The notes under the pieces were generated by a model, which ran no database searches, was not told the origin of the DNA, and saw only the letters and a list, made by a program, of their open reading frames with translations. A DNA stretch of 64,000 bases from Bacteroides fragilis (GTDB lineage Bacteria; Bacillota; Clostridia; Lachnospirales; Lachnospiraceae), in contig JAMPFK010000001.1 in NCBI GenBank assembly GCA_023664485.1, forward strand, positions 698,753 to 762,752, in the 5' to 3' direction. Below are positions 7,406-15,298 of the stretch, one piece after another; position 1 is the stretch's first letter; each line of letters begins with the position of its first letter. The translations under genes were made by a program, and so were the position numbers.

Positions 7406-7478
7406 GTGGCAGAAAGAGCATGAGAACGTGGATTATGGGGCTTTTTTGGAGGAATATTTGGAGAATTAGGAGGGCGGC

Positions 7479-7625
7479 ATGACGGTTGAAGAATTAGGAA
7501 AGGAATGTGAGAAAAGGAAAAATTGTATAGGTTGTCCATTTGGAGAAGAATGTTCAAACTTTATGGATATTGCAAAAGATTTAGTTCCCGATATGATAAC
7601 GGGTTTTCTTTCTCGCGAGGTTTGA
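7479..7625 (+). CDS. Small cysteine-rich phage protein
   Basis: 48 aa with TTAGGAGGGCGGC upstream of ATG 7479. A C-x5-C-x2-C-x5-C cluster (CEKRKNCIGCPFGEEC) suggests metal binding. Between the recombination genes and rusA; function unknown. Confidence 0.6.
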   Translation: MTVEELGKECEKRKNCIGCPFGEECSNFMDIAKDLVPDMITGFLSREV

Positions 7626-7705
7626 AACGGTAACTATTAAAATTGTTCATGCGTATATCACACAAAAACGGCGGTAGTTGGTCTGCCGCCGGAAAGGAGG
7701 ATTTT

Positions 7706-7873
7706 ATGGAAAGAGATTACTTAGAATGGATTGACAGGTCATACAAGGTTTTGATTGGCAATACCGATATTCCGAAATTGGAAACGAAAACCACAGACGG
7801 CGGCAAGATTTCCGTTTATCGGGTTGCCGATGTTATCAGAATTGACATTAAAAGACCTGAAACAAAGAGGTAA
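7706..7873 (+). CDS. Small phage hypothetical protein before rusA
   Basis: 55 aa; ATG 7706 chosen for its strong GGAAAGGAGG site. It is a compact beta-prone sequence (IPKLETKTTDGGKISVYRVADVI) with no named domain. Stop is four bases before the rusA start. Confidence 0.6.
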   Translation: MERDYLEWIDRSYKVLIGNTDIPKLETKTTDGGKISVYRVADVIRIDIKRPETKR

Positions 7874-7877
7874 TTGC

Positions 7878-8249
7878 ATGGAATATTTACTGACAATCCC
7901 CTCACGCCTTGACTGCCTTAATGATTACATAAAAGCCGAGCGCACGAACCGCCACAAAGGGGCGAAGATGAAAGCCGACAACGGAAATATCGTTGCAGCG
8001 GCTATCAGGCAATGCTTGAGGGGCGTGAGGATTGAGAAACCAGTCGAAATGCACTATACATGGTATGAGCCGAATAAACGCCGGGATAAGGACAATATAA
8101 GTTCTTTCGGGCGAAAGGTGATACAAGATGCGCTTGTGAAGTGCGGAGTGCTAAAAGATGACGGCTGGAAGTATGTTGTCGGATTTTCCGACAGGTTCGA
8201 GGTTGACCGAAACAACCCGAGAATAGAGGTTCTTATAAAGGAGATTTAA
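7878..8249 (+). CDS. rusA: RusA-family Holliday junction resolvase
   Basis: 123 aa from ATG 7878 (RBS AAGAGGT). RusA signatures are present: KRRDKDNI with two catalytic acids, then VIQDALVKCGVLKDDGW carrying the third, and the terminal NNPRIEV. Length is typical of the family (about 120). It cleaves four-way junctions made by the RecT pathway and before packaging. The position between recombination and replication genes is standard. Confidence 0.93.
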   Translation: MEYLLTIPSRLDCLNDYIKAERTNRHKGAKMKADNGNIVAAAIRQCLRGVRIEKPVEMHYTWYEPNKRRDKDNISSFGRKVIQDALVKCGVLKDDGWKYVVGFSDRFEVDRNNPRIEVLIKEI

Positions 8250-8251
8250 GT

Positions 8252-9151
8252 ATGGCACGTCCAAAACAAGACGGATTGCTTTACTTTCCTTTTGACACAG
8301 ATTTCTTTTATGCGGATAAGCGGATCAAGCGTCTGCGTTCCAAATTTGGGAATGATGGATTAATATTTTATATCTATCTACTGACGGAAATCTACCGCAA
8401 TGGGTATTACATAGGGTGGGACGAGGAGAGCACGGAAGATGCCATAGACTCCCTCAGTCTTACGGAAGGGTTCATAGAGCAGGTTTTGACATACTTGGTT
8501 AGCCGGTCACTACTCGTAAAGAGCATACTTGCTAACTCGGTCACTATCCTAACCTCACCGGGAATACAGAAACGGTATCAGGAAGCTATAAAGAGCCGGA
8601 AACGTGACGTATATGTTGATGCGGAAATCTGGCTTTTGGAAGAAAAAGAAACGGCTCCCTATATTAAAGTTACCCGTAATGATAATAAATCCTGCGGAAA
8701 TGATAATAAATCCTGCGGAAATGATAATAAATCCTGCGGAAATGCCATAAAGGAAAGTAAAGTAAAGGAAAGTAAAGTAAAACAGAGAGAGCCGCTGCGC
8801 CGCATTGAGGACTTTCTCTCTGCCTATCCAAAGAAGTGTCACAGGTATCTTACAGAGAAAGAATACTGCGACCTGATTATGGTCGGGAAAGTGTCGGAGG
8901 ATGATCTGGTCGCATGTGCAAAGAACTATGCGGAATACTGCAAGCTGACCGATCTGGACGAGCGGTATATCAAAAATCCAGAGAATTTTCTCAAGGATTT
9001 TACCTTTGAGGAATACTTACCGGGTAAGTATAAGAAGCCCGCAAAGAAGCAGAAAAACAGCTTTAATGATTTCCCTCAAAGGGAATATGACTTTGAAGAA
9101 TTGGAAAGGGAGTTACTGCAAAATGAACCTTTATACGATAGTAACAAATAA
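8252..9151 (+). CDS. DUF4373 / Lin1753-like phage replication protein
   Basis: 299 aa. The N-terminal domain (about 1-130) has the DUF4373 pattern (FPFDTDFFYADKRIKRLR, GNDGLIFYIYLL), a winged-helix fold found in phage replication initiators related to DnaD. A low-complexity linker (about 143-173) contains three NDNKSCG repeats encoded by 21-bp DNA repeats, then a helical C-terminal domain resembling DnaD-like loader regions. Two bases after rusA. It probably recruits host helicase to the phage origin, which may lie within the gene. Confidence 0.78.
   Translation: MARPKQDGLLYFPFDTDFFYADKRIKRLRSKFGNDGLIFYIYLLTEIYRNGYYIGWDEESTEDAIDSLSLTEGFIEQVLTYLVSRSLLVKSILANSVTILTSPGIQKRYQEAIKSRKRDVYVDAEIWLLEEKETAPYIKVTRNDNKSCGNDNKSCGNDNKSCGNAIKESKVKESKVKQREPLRRIEDFLSAYPKKCHRYLTEKEYCDLIMVGKVSEDDLVACAKNYAEYCKLTDLDERYIKNPENFLKDFTFEEYLPGKYKKPAKKQKNSFNDFPQREYDFEELERELLQNEPLYDSNK
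8678..8740 (+). repeat. Three perfect 21-bp tandem repeats inside the replication gene
   Basis: AATGATAATAAATCCTGCGG(A) is repeated exactly three times head to tail (8678-8698, 8699-8719, 8720-8740). A purine- and AT-rich tract with a further GGAAAGTAAAGTAAA duplication follows (8750-8783). The layout resembles the iterons plus AT-rich region inside the lambda O gene, so it is a candidate phage origin. Confidence 0.85.
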
Positions 9152-9182
9152 AAAGAACAGGAAGATATAGGACGGCGATCCC

Positions 9183-9575
9183 ATGCACAAATACAACATT
9201 CCCGGCCAGATAACCCTATCAGAATGGCTTGCGGACATCGGGCAGTCCATACCCGAAAAAATAAAATACAAAGGCACACCCCGCCACCCGTGGGAGTATT
9301 ACGGCATATCAAAAGAGCGGAGCAAGGAACTGTCTACCATGGCACAGCAAAAAGAATATGCCCCTCTCGTCTCGTCTGCGGCTCATAGAGCGAATGAAAT
9401 GTTATCAGGGTACATTTTATTGTCAGTGACAAAAAACTTGTCTTATGAGGGCTTACAGACGCTCTGGGAACTACGGGAGATTGAGCGGATGCCTTGCGGG
9501 CGGTCAGACTTTTACGGGTGGCGAAGGGAGTTTTACGGGATTTTTAATCAAAAATTAAAGGAGATGGGGAAATGA
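9183..9575 (+). CDS. Phage hypothetical protein
   Basis: 130 aa, helical, no membrane segment. Near the N-terminus YKGTPRHPWEYYGISKE is distinctive but unassigned. A weak RBS (AGGACGGCGATCC) precedes ATG 9183. It sits between the replication gene and small early genes. Possibly a regulator or replication helper; function unknown. Confidence 0.65.
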   Translation: MHKYNIPGQITLSEWLADIGQSIPEKIKYKGTPRHPWEYYGISKERSKELSTMAQQKEYAPLVSSAAHRANEMLSGYILLSVTKNLSYEGLQTLWELREIERMPCGRSDFYGWRREFYGIFNQKLKEMGK

Positions 9576-9742
9576 TTAAATGTGCAAGTCCTTACGGATA
9601 TTATGGTATGTGCGTTGCAGAAATGGACGCACAGCAATCTTTGGGCGGAACAATATGCTGTGATACTGCGGAAGATGTCAATTTTGATAAAAAAGAGATA
9701 TTGCGGCAGTGTCCGTATGCGGTAGAACTTAACGAAGATTAA
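9572..9742 (+). CDS. Small cysteine-containing phage protein
   Basis: 56 aa; ATG 9572 overlaps the previous stop (ATGA) and has AAAGGAGATGGGG upstream. Cysteines at four positions including TICCDT may bind metal. Function unknown. Confidence 0.55.
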   Translation: MIKCASPYGYYGMCVAEMDAQQSLGGTICCDTAEDVNFDKKEILRQCPYAVELNED

Positions 9743-9802
9743 AATGGTACATTCAACCCCCAAATCTGCATTACAATAGGTTTAGGGGAGAAAGGACAGG
9801 AT

Positions 9803-10024
9803 ATGAATAATAATAATCCGGTGGGAAATATACCGATAGAAACGCCGATATTAAGGCAAATCAATGTTGAAATTTATAATATTCTTCACCATCTGACAGC
9901 AGATGAAAAGAAGATGTTACAGAAAGAAATCAATTCCGTCACAGAAGAAAATTGTGATTATAAGATATATGACATTGCACAAATGTTAAAAGATTATGCG
10001 AGTATGCCATTTAATGGGGTTTAG
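9803..10024 (+). CDS. Small phage hypothetical protein
   Basis: 73 aa, helical, with RBS GGAGAAAGGACAGG ahead of ATG 9803. No recognised domain. It belongs to the block of short early or middle genes before the terminase. Confidence 0.6.
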   Translation: MNNNNPVGNIPIETPILRQINVEIYNILHHLTADEKKMLQKEINSVTEENCDYKIYDIAQMLKDYASMPFNGV

Positions 10025-10046
10025 GGGATTGTGGAGGGAAAGGAAA

Positions 10047-10247
10047 ATGACGGCATTAGAAAAGCAAAATAAAATCAAAGAGGTATTGTACCGAATGTGC
10101 GGATATGGTGACGGTTGCCTGGATTGTGAATTTTTCAAGCCGGAAGATAAAACGGACGGAGAATTTTGGTGCGCCATAAGGGATAAAGAAAAGCTGATAC
10201 CATTTGATGATGAATGGGATATGAACAGCGCAATGGTAAGTGATTAA
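10047..10247 (+). CDS. Small cysteine-rich phage protein
   Basis: 66 aa from ATG 10047 (GGAGGGAAAGG upstream). Spaced cysteines (MCGYGDGCLDCEFF ... WCAIR) suggest a small zinc-binding fold often seen in phage early proteins. Function unknown. Confidence 0.6.
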   Translation: MTALEKQNKIKEVLYRMCGYGDGCLDCEFFKPEDKTDGEFWCAIRDKEKLIPFDDEWDMNSAMVSD

Positions 10248-10248
10248 C

Positions 10249-10494
10249 ATGAACATCAAACAAACAATAACCAAACTCCAAAAAGCCCTGCTGCAACGTG
10301 GCTATATCTACAAGCTGAACACATACCAGTTTTATAGCGAACAGCAAAACCGCCTGATAACAGGCTATAAAATCACGGAAAAACAGGGTAAGAAGAATGT
10401 GGAGCTGCTAAATACCTGTTCGCAGGTGGAAGTGTTGAAGTGGTTTGCGGAGAAGTGGAAAGAGGTAAATGGAAATGTGGAAAATCAAGATTGA
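10249..10494 (+). CDS. Small phage hypothetical protein
   Basis: 81 aa from ATG 10249 (an ATG at 10240 is in frame). Basic N-terminus, then a beta-rich stretch (TYQFYSEQQNRLITGYKI). No known domain. Its 3' end overlaps the next gene by 20 bases. Confidence 0.55.
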   Translation: MNIKQTITKLQKALLQRGYIYKLNTYQFYSEQQNRLITGYKITEKQGKKNVELLNTCSQVEVLKWFAEKWKEVNGNVENQD

Positions 10495-10693
10495 ATATGA
10501 CGATAAAAGTAAGCTGACACTTACGGGAAAAAATAAAGATATACCTCATAGGCTTGCGGTAAAGTATTTTGCGGATTATGTGAATTGCCGAAATTGCACG
10601 GCGATATATCAGCAATATCCGAAGAAAGACCATGCAGAAATGAGTTTATCTGACAAAATTGAGGAATTAGAGCAGTATATGGATGGTGATTAA
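10475..10693 (+). CDS. Small phage hypothetical protein before terminase
   Basis: 72 aa from ATG 10475; ATG 10469 is also in frame but closer to the AGAGG site. It contains a CRNC pair and an acidic C-terminus. Ends immediately before the terminase start, so it is probably co-translated. Function unknown. Confidence 0.55.
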   Translation: MWKIKIEYDDKSKLTLTGKNKDIPHRLAVKYFADYVNCRNCTAIYQQYPKKDHAEMSLSDKIEELEQYMDGD

Positions 10694-12322
10694 ATGGACA
10701 AGCCGACACCAAAGCAAAAGGCATTTGCGGACAATTATATACAGAATGGCGGTAATGCTGAAAAAGCGGCGGTGGAGGCAGGGTATTCAAAGAATTATGC
10801 AAGAAGTTACGCATACAAAATATTGGCAAATGTGGGCATTTCAAGCTATATAGCCGAAAAACAGGCAGAAATCGAAAAACAGAACGGTCACGACATTATG
10901 ACGCTGACCGAGATACAAGAGCGGCGGTCACGAATCGGGAAAGGATTAGAGGTTGATTCTTTCGGATTCGCCGCCGACTTCTCCAGCCAGCTAAAGGCTA
11001 TGAGCGACCTTGAAAAGATTCTGCTGATTAAGCAGGAGCAGGAGGAAAAGCAGAGGGCGGCAGAAGAAGCCTTGCGGATGAAAACCTATCACATGGACTT
11101 GCACGACATTCCCGACACGTTCCATTCTGTGATCCGCTCTATCAGAAACCGCCAGATGTTGGAATATGTGCTAAAGGGCGGCAGAGGTAGCACAAAATCC
11201 TCAACCTTTGGCATGATAATCGTGGAACTCTTAAAAAACCACCACGACATACACGCCCTTGTATGCCGTAAAGTGGCGAACACTATCAAGGATTCTGTGT
11301 ACAACAAAATTAAGTGGGCGATTGACAAGCAAGGCTTGAATGATGAATTTTCATACAAGACAAGCCCGTTTGAAATCACGCTGAAAGCCACCGGGCAGAA
11401 GATTTATTTCCGTGGGGCAGACGACCCCGACAAAATTAAATCTATCAACCCCGAATTTGGATATATAGGCATCTTGTGGTATGAAGAATTAGACCAATTT
11501 GCCGGGGATTCCGAGGTCAGAAAGATAGAACAGTCTGCTATCCGTGGCGGCGATTTGGCTTGGATATTCAAATCATTTAACCCTCCGAAAACCGCTAACA
11601 ACTGGGCGAATGAATATGTTACAGAGGTAAGCGAAAAAACGCTGGTACACCATAGCACATATAAGGACGTTCCTAAAGAGTGGTTAGGGCAGCCGTTTCT
11701 TGACCGAGCAGAACATATAAAGGAAATCAATCCCGAAGCCTACGAACACGAATATGGCGGCGTGGCGAACGGCAACGGGGGCATGGTATTTGAGTATCTG
11801 CGGTTTGAGGAAATCACAGACGAGCAGATAAAGACCTTTGACCGCATTTATCAAGGCGTGGACTGGGGCTGGTTCCCGGACGCTTACGCATTTATCCGGG
11901 CATATTACGACCGGGCGCATGAAACAATCTATTTCATTGACGAAAACTATGTGCATAAGACCAGCAACGAAGAAACGGCGAACTGGATAAAAGAGCATGG
12001 ATATGATGATTACACTATCACTTGCGACAATAACGAAAACAAGTCAGTCACAGACTACCGTGACAGAGGACTGCCGGCAAGGGCAGCAGTAAAAGGTGCT
12101 GGCAGTGTGGAATATGGATTTAAGTGGTTACAGCGTCGCACACTGGTTATCGACAAAAAGCGAACGCCGAATGTCTATGAAGAATTTAAGAACTATGAGT
12201 ATGACCGGGATAAGGACGGAAACATCATAAGCGGCTACCCAGAGGGGCAGGACGACCACACAATTGCGGCTACCCGGTACGCCTTTGAATCATTGTTTAA
12301 CAAGAGGGGGAATAGTGCGTAA
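10694..12322 (+). CDS. Fused small/large terminase (TerS-TerL, PBSX type)
   Basis: 542 aa. Residues about 1-110 look like a small terminase subunit: KQKAFADNYIQNGGNAEKA and AVEAGYSKNYARSYAYKIL form the DNA-binding Terminase_2 pattern. The rest is a PBSX-like large subunit with Walker A KGGRGSTKSS (161-170), Walker B IGILWYEE (258-265), and RNase H-like nuclease residues in GVDWGW (Asp390), TCDNNE (Asp445) and GQDDH (Asp520/521). It recognises, cuts and pumps phage DNA into the prohead. No separate terS is seen upstream, supporting the fusion. Starts at the preceding stop and overlaps the next start. Confidence 0.92.
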   Translation: MDKPTPKQKAFADNYIQNGGNAEKAAVEAGYSKNYARSYAYKILANVGISSYIAEKQAEIEKQNGHDIMTLTEIQERRSRIGKGLEVDSFGFAADFSSQLKAMSDLEKILLIKQEQEEKQRAAEEALRMKTYHMDLHDIPDTFHSVIRSIRNRQMLEYVLKGGRGSTKSSTFGMIIVELLKNHHDIHALVCRKVANTIKDSVYNKIKWAIDKQGLNDEFSYKTSPFEITLKATGQKIYFRGADDPDKIKSINPEFGYIGILWYEELDQFAGDSEVRKIEQSAIRGGDLAWIFKSFNPPKTANNWANEYVTEVSEKTLVHHSTYKDVPKEWLGQPFLDRAEHIKEINPEAYEHEYGGVANGNGGMVFEYLRFEEITDEQIKTFDRIYQGVDWGWFPDAYAFIRAYYDRAHETIYFIDENYVHKTSNEETANWIKEHGYDDYTITCDNNENKSVTDYRDRGLPARAAVKGAGSVEYGFKWLQRRTLVIDKKRTPNVYEEFKNYEYDRDKDGNIISGYPEGQDDHTIAATRYAFESLFNKRGNSA

Positions 12323-12618
12323 TGGAAGATATGAAAGGGTATCTAAATCAGATTGAGCGGACGCTTCAATGGGTGAGAAGTGACGGATATAAGGACGGTT
12401 ACAATAAAGCCAAAGAAGAATATGGGCAGTCAAAAGGAATTACGCACTGTCATAGGGCCACAAAAGAAGAGGTTGAACGACACGGAATAGAATTGCATGG
12501 TTGGTGTGATTGTGGAAAGCCGATAGAGGGCAGATGGGTAGGGCTTGCCAACTTCTGCCCGTGGTGCGGTAAAATAATGGAATGGGTAAAAGAAGATGAA
12601 AATAATTCAGACTATTAA
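12322..12618 (+). CDS. Zinc-ribbon phage protein between terminase and portal
   Basis: 98 aa; ATG 12322 overlaps the terminase stop. A C-x-C and C-x2-C pair (WCDCGK ... CPWCGK) forms a zinc ribbon in the second half; the N-terminal half is a charged helix. Overlaps the portal start by 23 bases. Function unknown. Confidence 0.65.
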   Translation: MEDMKGYLNQIERTLQWVRSDGYKDGYNKAKEEYGQSKGITHCHRATKEEVERHGIELHGWCDCGKPIEGRWVGLANFCPWCGKIMEWVKEDENNSDY

Positions 12619-14041
12619 AAGGTGGTGGGAATCATTGTGGCAGAAAGAAGCACAGGACAAATTCGGGGTTGAAACAATCGAAAGTGACGTGATGAAAGCG
12701 GCACTTGATGATTGGGTAAACATCTATCAGGGCAAGCCAAGTTGGACGCTTCCAGATGAATTTGGAAATATTGATATAGAATCCTTTAACTTCGCCAAGA
12801 AACTATGCAACGAAACCGCAAGGCTTACCACATTAGCACTCGGTATCACGGTAGAGGGTTCAGCAAGGGCAGACTGGATCAACGGCTTTATGGAATCGTA
12901 CATATCACGCATGAAGAATGAGGAATGTGAGAAAGCGTGTGCATTTGGCTATATCATCTTAAAGCCTAACGGAAAAGGCATTGACTATGTTATGCCTTGG
13001 GATTTCTGCCCGACGCACGCAGAGGGCGGAAAAGTGGACGGCGGTATATTCTTCGACCGCTACCACGAGCCGGGGGATAAGTGGTATTATACACGGCTTG
13101 AATGGCAGAGGTTTGAAGATGTGGGAGATGTTCGGATTTACCGAATAACTAACAAGACATACAAGGCTACTGGAGCGGAGGGTATCGGGCAGGAGTGCAG
13201 CATGGGCGAAACCGTCTGGGCGAATTTACAGGAAGATGCTGCCTATAAGAATATCGAGCAGCCGCTTTTCTCAATCTTCAAAATGCCACTGTCTAACAAC
13301 ATTGATATGACAAGTCCGTTGGGCGTGTCGATATTCGCCAATGCGCAAAAGGAACTAAAGAGCCTTGATATTGCATGGACACGGCTTGAAGATGAAATAT
13401 TTGACAGTCAGAAAAAGATATTCATGGGCGATTCTCTGATTGATGAACCGGGAACGCCTGTTAGAAGTAAATATACCGCAAATGGTGTAGTAGATAAGGC
13501 GGGCAGACCATTTCCGAGGTATGTGCGTATATTACCCGGCAGCAGCGAGGGTGACGAATACCACGAAGTAAACCCGGCAATGCAGACAGCCGACCGATTA
13601 AGCGGTATCGACCACTTTTTGAACCTTGTGGGCGTGAAATGCGGGTACTCTACGGGGCAGTTTGTGTTGAATGGGCGTGGTTCTGTGGTTACGGCGACAC
13701 AGGTAGAAGCGGACGACAGAGAAACCATTCAGCTTATATTGCAGATTAGGGCAAGTCTGCAAAAGGCTACAGAGGGGCTTATTTATGCCTTAGATAAATG
13801 GGCGGATATATATAATCTTGCTCCTGTTGGTGTTTATGAAATTGCGTTCGATTTTGACGACATCACGGCAAACAAGGAAGAAAATAAGCTTTTCGATTAT
13901 CAGCTTGCACAGAATGGCTATATGTCAAAAGTACGCTTTCTGGTGCGGAATATGGGTATGACAGAAGAAGAAGCAAAAGCAATGGTAGCAGAGGCACAGG
14001 CAGAACAGCCGCAGGAAGAAAGCCTTTTTGGGGAGGAATAG
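12596..14041 (+). CDS. Phage portal protein (SPP1/Gp6 type)
   Basis: 481 aa, directly downstream of terminase. Segments FNFAKKLCNETARLTTLAL, FGYIILKPNGKGIDYVMPW and LSGIDHFLNLVGVKCGYSTG are typical of portal proteins of the SPP1 gp6 family, with an acidic Gln/Glu-rich C-terminus. Twelve copies form the ring through which DNA enters the capsid and to which the tail attaches. Confidence 0.87.
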   Translation: MKIIQTIKRWWESLWQKEAQDKFGVETIESDVMKAALDDWVNIYQGKPSWTLPDEFGNIDIESFNFAKKLCNETARLTTLALGITVEGSARADWINGFMESYISRMKNEECEKACAFGYIILKPNGKGIDYVMPWDFCPTHAEGGKVDGGIFFDRYHEPGDKWYYTRLEWQRFEDVGDVRIYRITNKTYKATGAEGIGQECSMGETVWANLQEDAAYKNIEQPLFSIFKMPLSNNIDMTSPLGVSIFANAQKELKSLDIAWTRLEDEIFDSQKKIFMGDSLIDEPGTPVRSKYTANGVVDKAGRPFPRYVRILPGSSEGDEYHEVNPAMQTADRLSGIDHFLNLVGVKCGYSTGQFVLNGRGSVVTATQVEADDRETIQLILQIRASLQKATEGLIYALDKWADIYNLAPVGVYEIAFDFDDITANKEENKLFDYQLAQNGYMSKVRFLVRNMGMTEEEAKAMVAEAQAEQPQEESLFGEE

Positions 14042-14045
14042 AATA

Positions 14046-14324
14046 ATGAGCAGATTTTCAGAGGGAGACATAGTAAAGCACTTTAAAAGGGATATGCTAC
14101 CCGAAGAGGAAAAGCGAGGGAATAAGTACCTGTATCAAATCAAGGGGTTTGCAACCCATACAGAGACAGGTGAAAAGCTTGTGATATATCAGGCACTTTA
14201 CGCTCCATTTGAACTCTATGCGAGACCCATTGAAATGTTTTACGGGGAGATTGACAAAGAAAAGTATCCGGGCGTAAAACAAAGGTTTAGATTTCAAAGG
14301 GCAGCGATTCCGTGCGCGGAATGA
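14046..14324 (+). CDS. DUF1653 domain protein
   Basis: 92 aa from ATG 14046, with GGAGG ten bases upstream. The DUF1653 pattern is clear: GDIVKHFKRD, YLYQIKGFATHTETGEKLVIYQAL, LYARPIEMFY. The family is a small beta-barrel-like domain of unknown function, common in phages and in bacteria. Placed among head genes here. Confidence 0.85.
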   Translation: MSRFSEGDIVKHFKRDMLPEEEKRGNKYLYQIKGFATHTETGEKLVIYQALYAPFELYARPIEMFYGEIDKEKYPGVKQRFRFQRAAIPCAE

Positions 14325-14339
14325 GCCGCGAGAGATTGT

Positions 14340-14528
14340 TTGTGGAGGAATAGGAGAATTGTTAAATACTTTACATATCCAAGAAGTGATGGCTGGGTTG
14401 ATTGCCCTTACCCCCACCAAACAGAAAAAGAAATAAACAAATACGCAAACGAAAACAATCTTGAAATTATATCAATTTCTTGTGATAGGGATATTGGCGT
14501 ATTTGTAGCATTTAAAAAGAAAGAGTGA
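14340..14528 (+). CDS. Small phage hypothetical protein
   Basis: 62 aa if TTG 14340 is used. The coding character is best from VKYFTYPRSDGWVDCPYPH onward, so a non-ATG start nearer the GGAGGAATAGGAG site (about 14358) is possible. No known domain. Confidence 0.5.
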   Translation: MWRNRRIVKYFTYPRSDGWVDCPYPHQTEKEINKYANENNLEIISISCDRDIGVFVAFKKKE

Positions 14529-14574
14529 TTCCATGCATATAAATACCCATGTAGGGATATAAGGCGGCGATAAT

Positions 14575-15078
14575 TTGGCAATCAGCAAAAACCATTTCAA
14601 AAACCTATTTAAAAAATTGAATATCAATGTTAATAACGGCGGTGTGTCTGTAAACATCAATATGACGCGTTTTGGAATCAAACTTGATAACGCGCAGGAC
14701 GCACTTGACAACGAATTTCTCACGCGGATGTTGCAACACGTCCCCGGAGAGGACGGCGGCGCACTTCGGGCGGATATAAAGGCGTTTAATGAAACAAACG
14801 GTGAGCGCGGCGTAATCTACGCATACAATCCGAACGGAGTGCCTTACGGGCGTTATCAGCATGGGGGGATTATGTATGCGGATCCGCAGACAGGAAAAGG
14901 CGCATTTTACTCGCCTAATTACGGATTTTGGAGCCGTCCGGGAGTTGAAAAAGTAAAGACAAATCGTATGTTGCGTTACCAAAATCCAGACGCAAGAAAC
15001 AGATGGGGAAGATATACGGCTATATACGAAAAAAGAGAGATTGTAAAAGCGACAAAAAATGGATTTAAGAAGGAGTAG
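14575..15078 (+). CDS. Probable phage minor capsid / head-tail connector protein
   Basis: 167 aa with a TTG start (14575) after AAGGCGGCG. The middle part (LQHVPGEDGGALRADI ... YGRYQHGGIMYADPQTG) resembles phage Minor_capsid_2 and gp10-like connector proteins, which share a V-P-x-x-x-G-x-L-R motif followed by a Y-x-x-x-x-H-G motif. Its location between portal and minor capsid protein agrees. The assignment is by pattern only. Confidence 0.6.
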   Translation: MAISKNHFKNLFKKLNINVNNGGVSVNINMTRFGIKLDNAQDALDNEFLTRMLQHVPGEDGGALRADIKAFNETNGERGVIYAYNPNGVPYGRYQHGGIMYADPQTGKGAFYSPNYGFWSRPGVEKVKTNRMLRYQNPDARNRWGRYTAIYEKREIVKATKNGFKKE

Positions 15079-15082
15079 AAGA

Positions 15083-15298
15083 ATGATTGACTGGAATATA
15101 GTAAAATGGAAAATTAAAAGGGCAGTAAAGGGAATGTTTCGCAATAAAGATATAAAGCTATGTGATATGTGCGAATATAACGGCTGCGTGAAATGTCGCA
15201 TAGCAAAATTTACAAGGTGCGCACATTTGTTTAAGGCTGATTGCTATGTGTGCAAAGAGGAAGAGAAATGTTTACCCCGGAACATCTCAATGAATTAG
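15083..15298 (+). CDS. Small cysteine-rich phage protein
   Basis: 71 aa from ATG 15083 (AAGAAGGAGTAGAAG). Basic N-terminus, then CDMCEYNGCVKCRI and CYVCKEEEKC clusters that could hold two zinc ions. Overlaps the minor capsid start by 31 bases. Function unknown. Confidence 0.55.
   Translation: MIDWNIVKWKIKRAVKGMFRNKDIKLCDMCEYNGCVKCRIAKFTRCAHLFKADCYVCKEEEKCLPRNISMN

Noticed and set aside
7404..7472. Open frame reading WQKEHENVDYGAFLEEYLEN after the nuclease gene
   Set aside because: Looks protein-like but has no start codon or RBS of its own in frame; at most a remnant of a deleted gene.
8678..8740. Tandem repeats considered as a CRISPR array
   Set aside because: The copies are directly adjacent with no spacers and are translated in frame as part of the replication protein.
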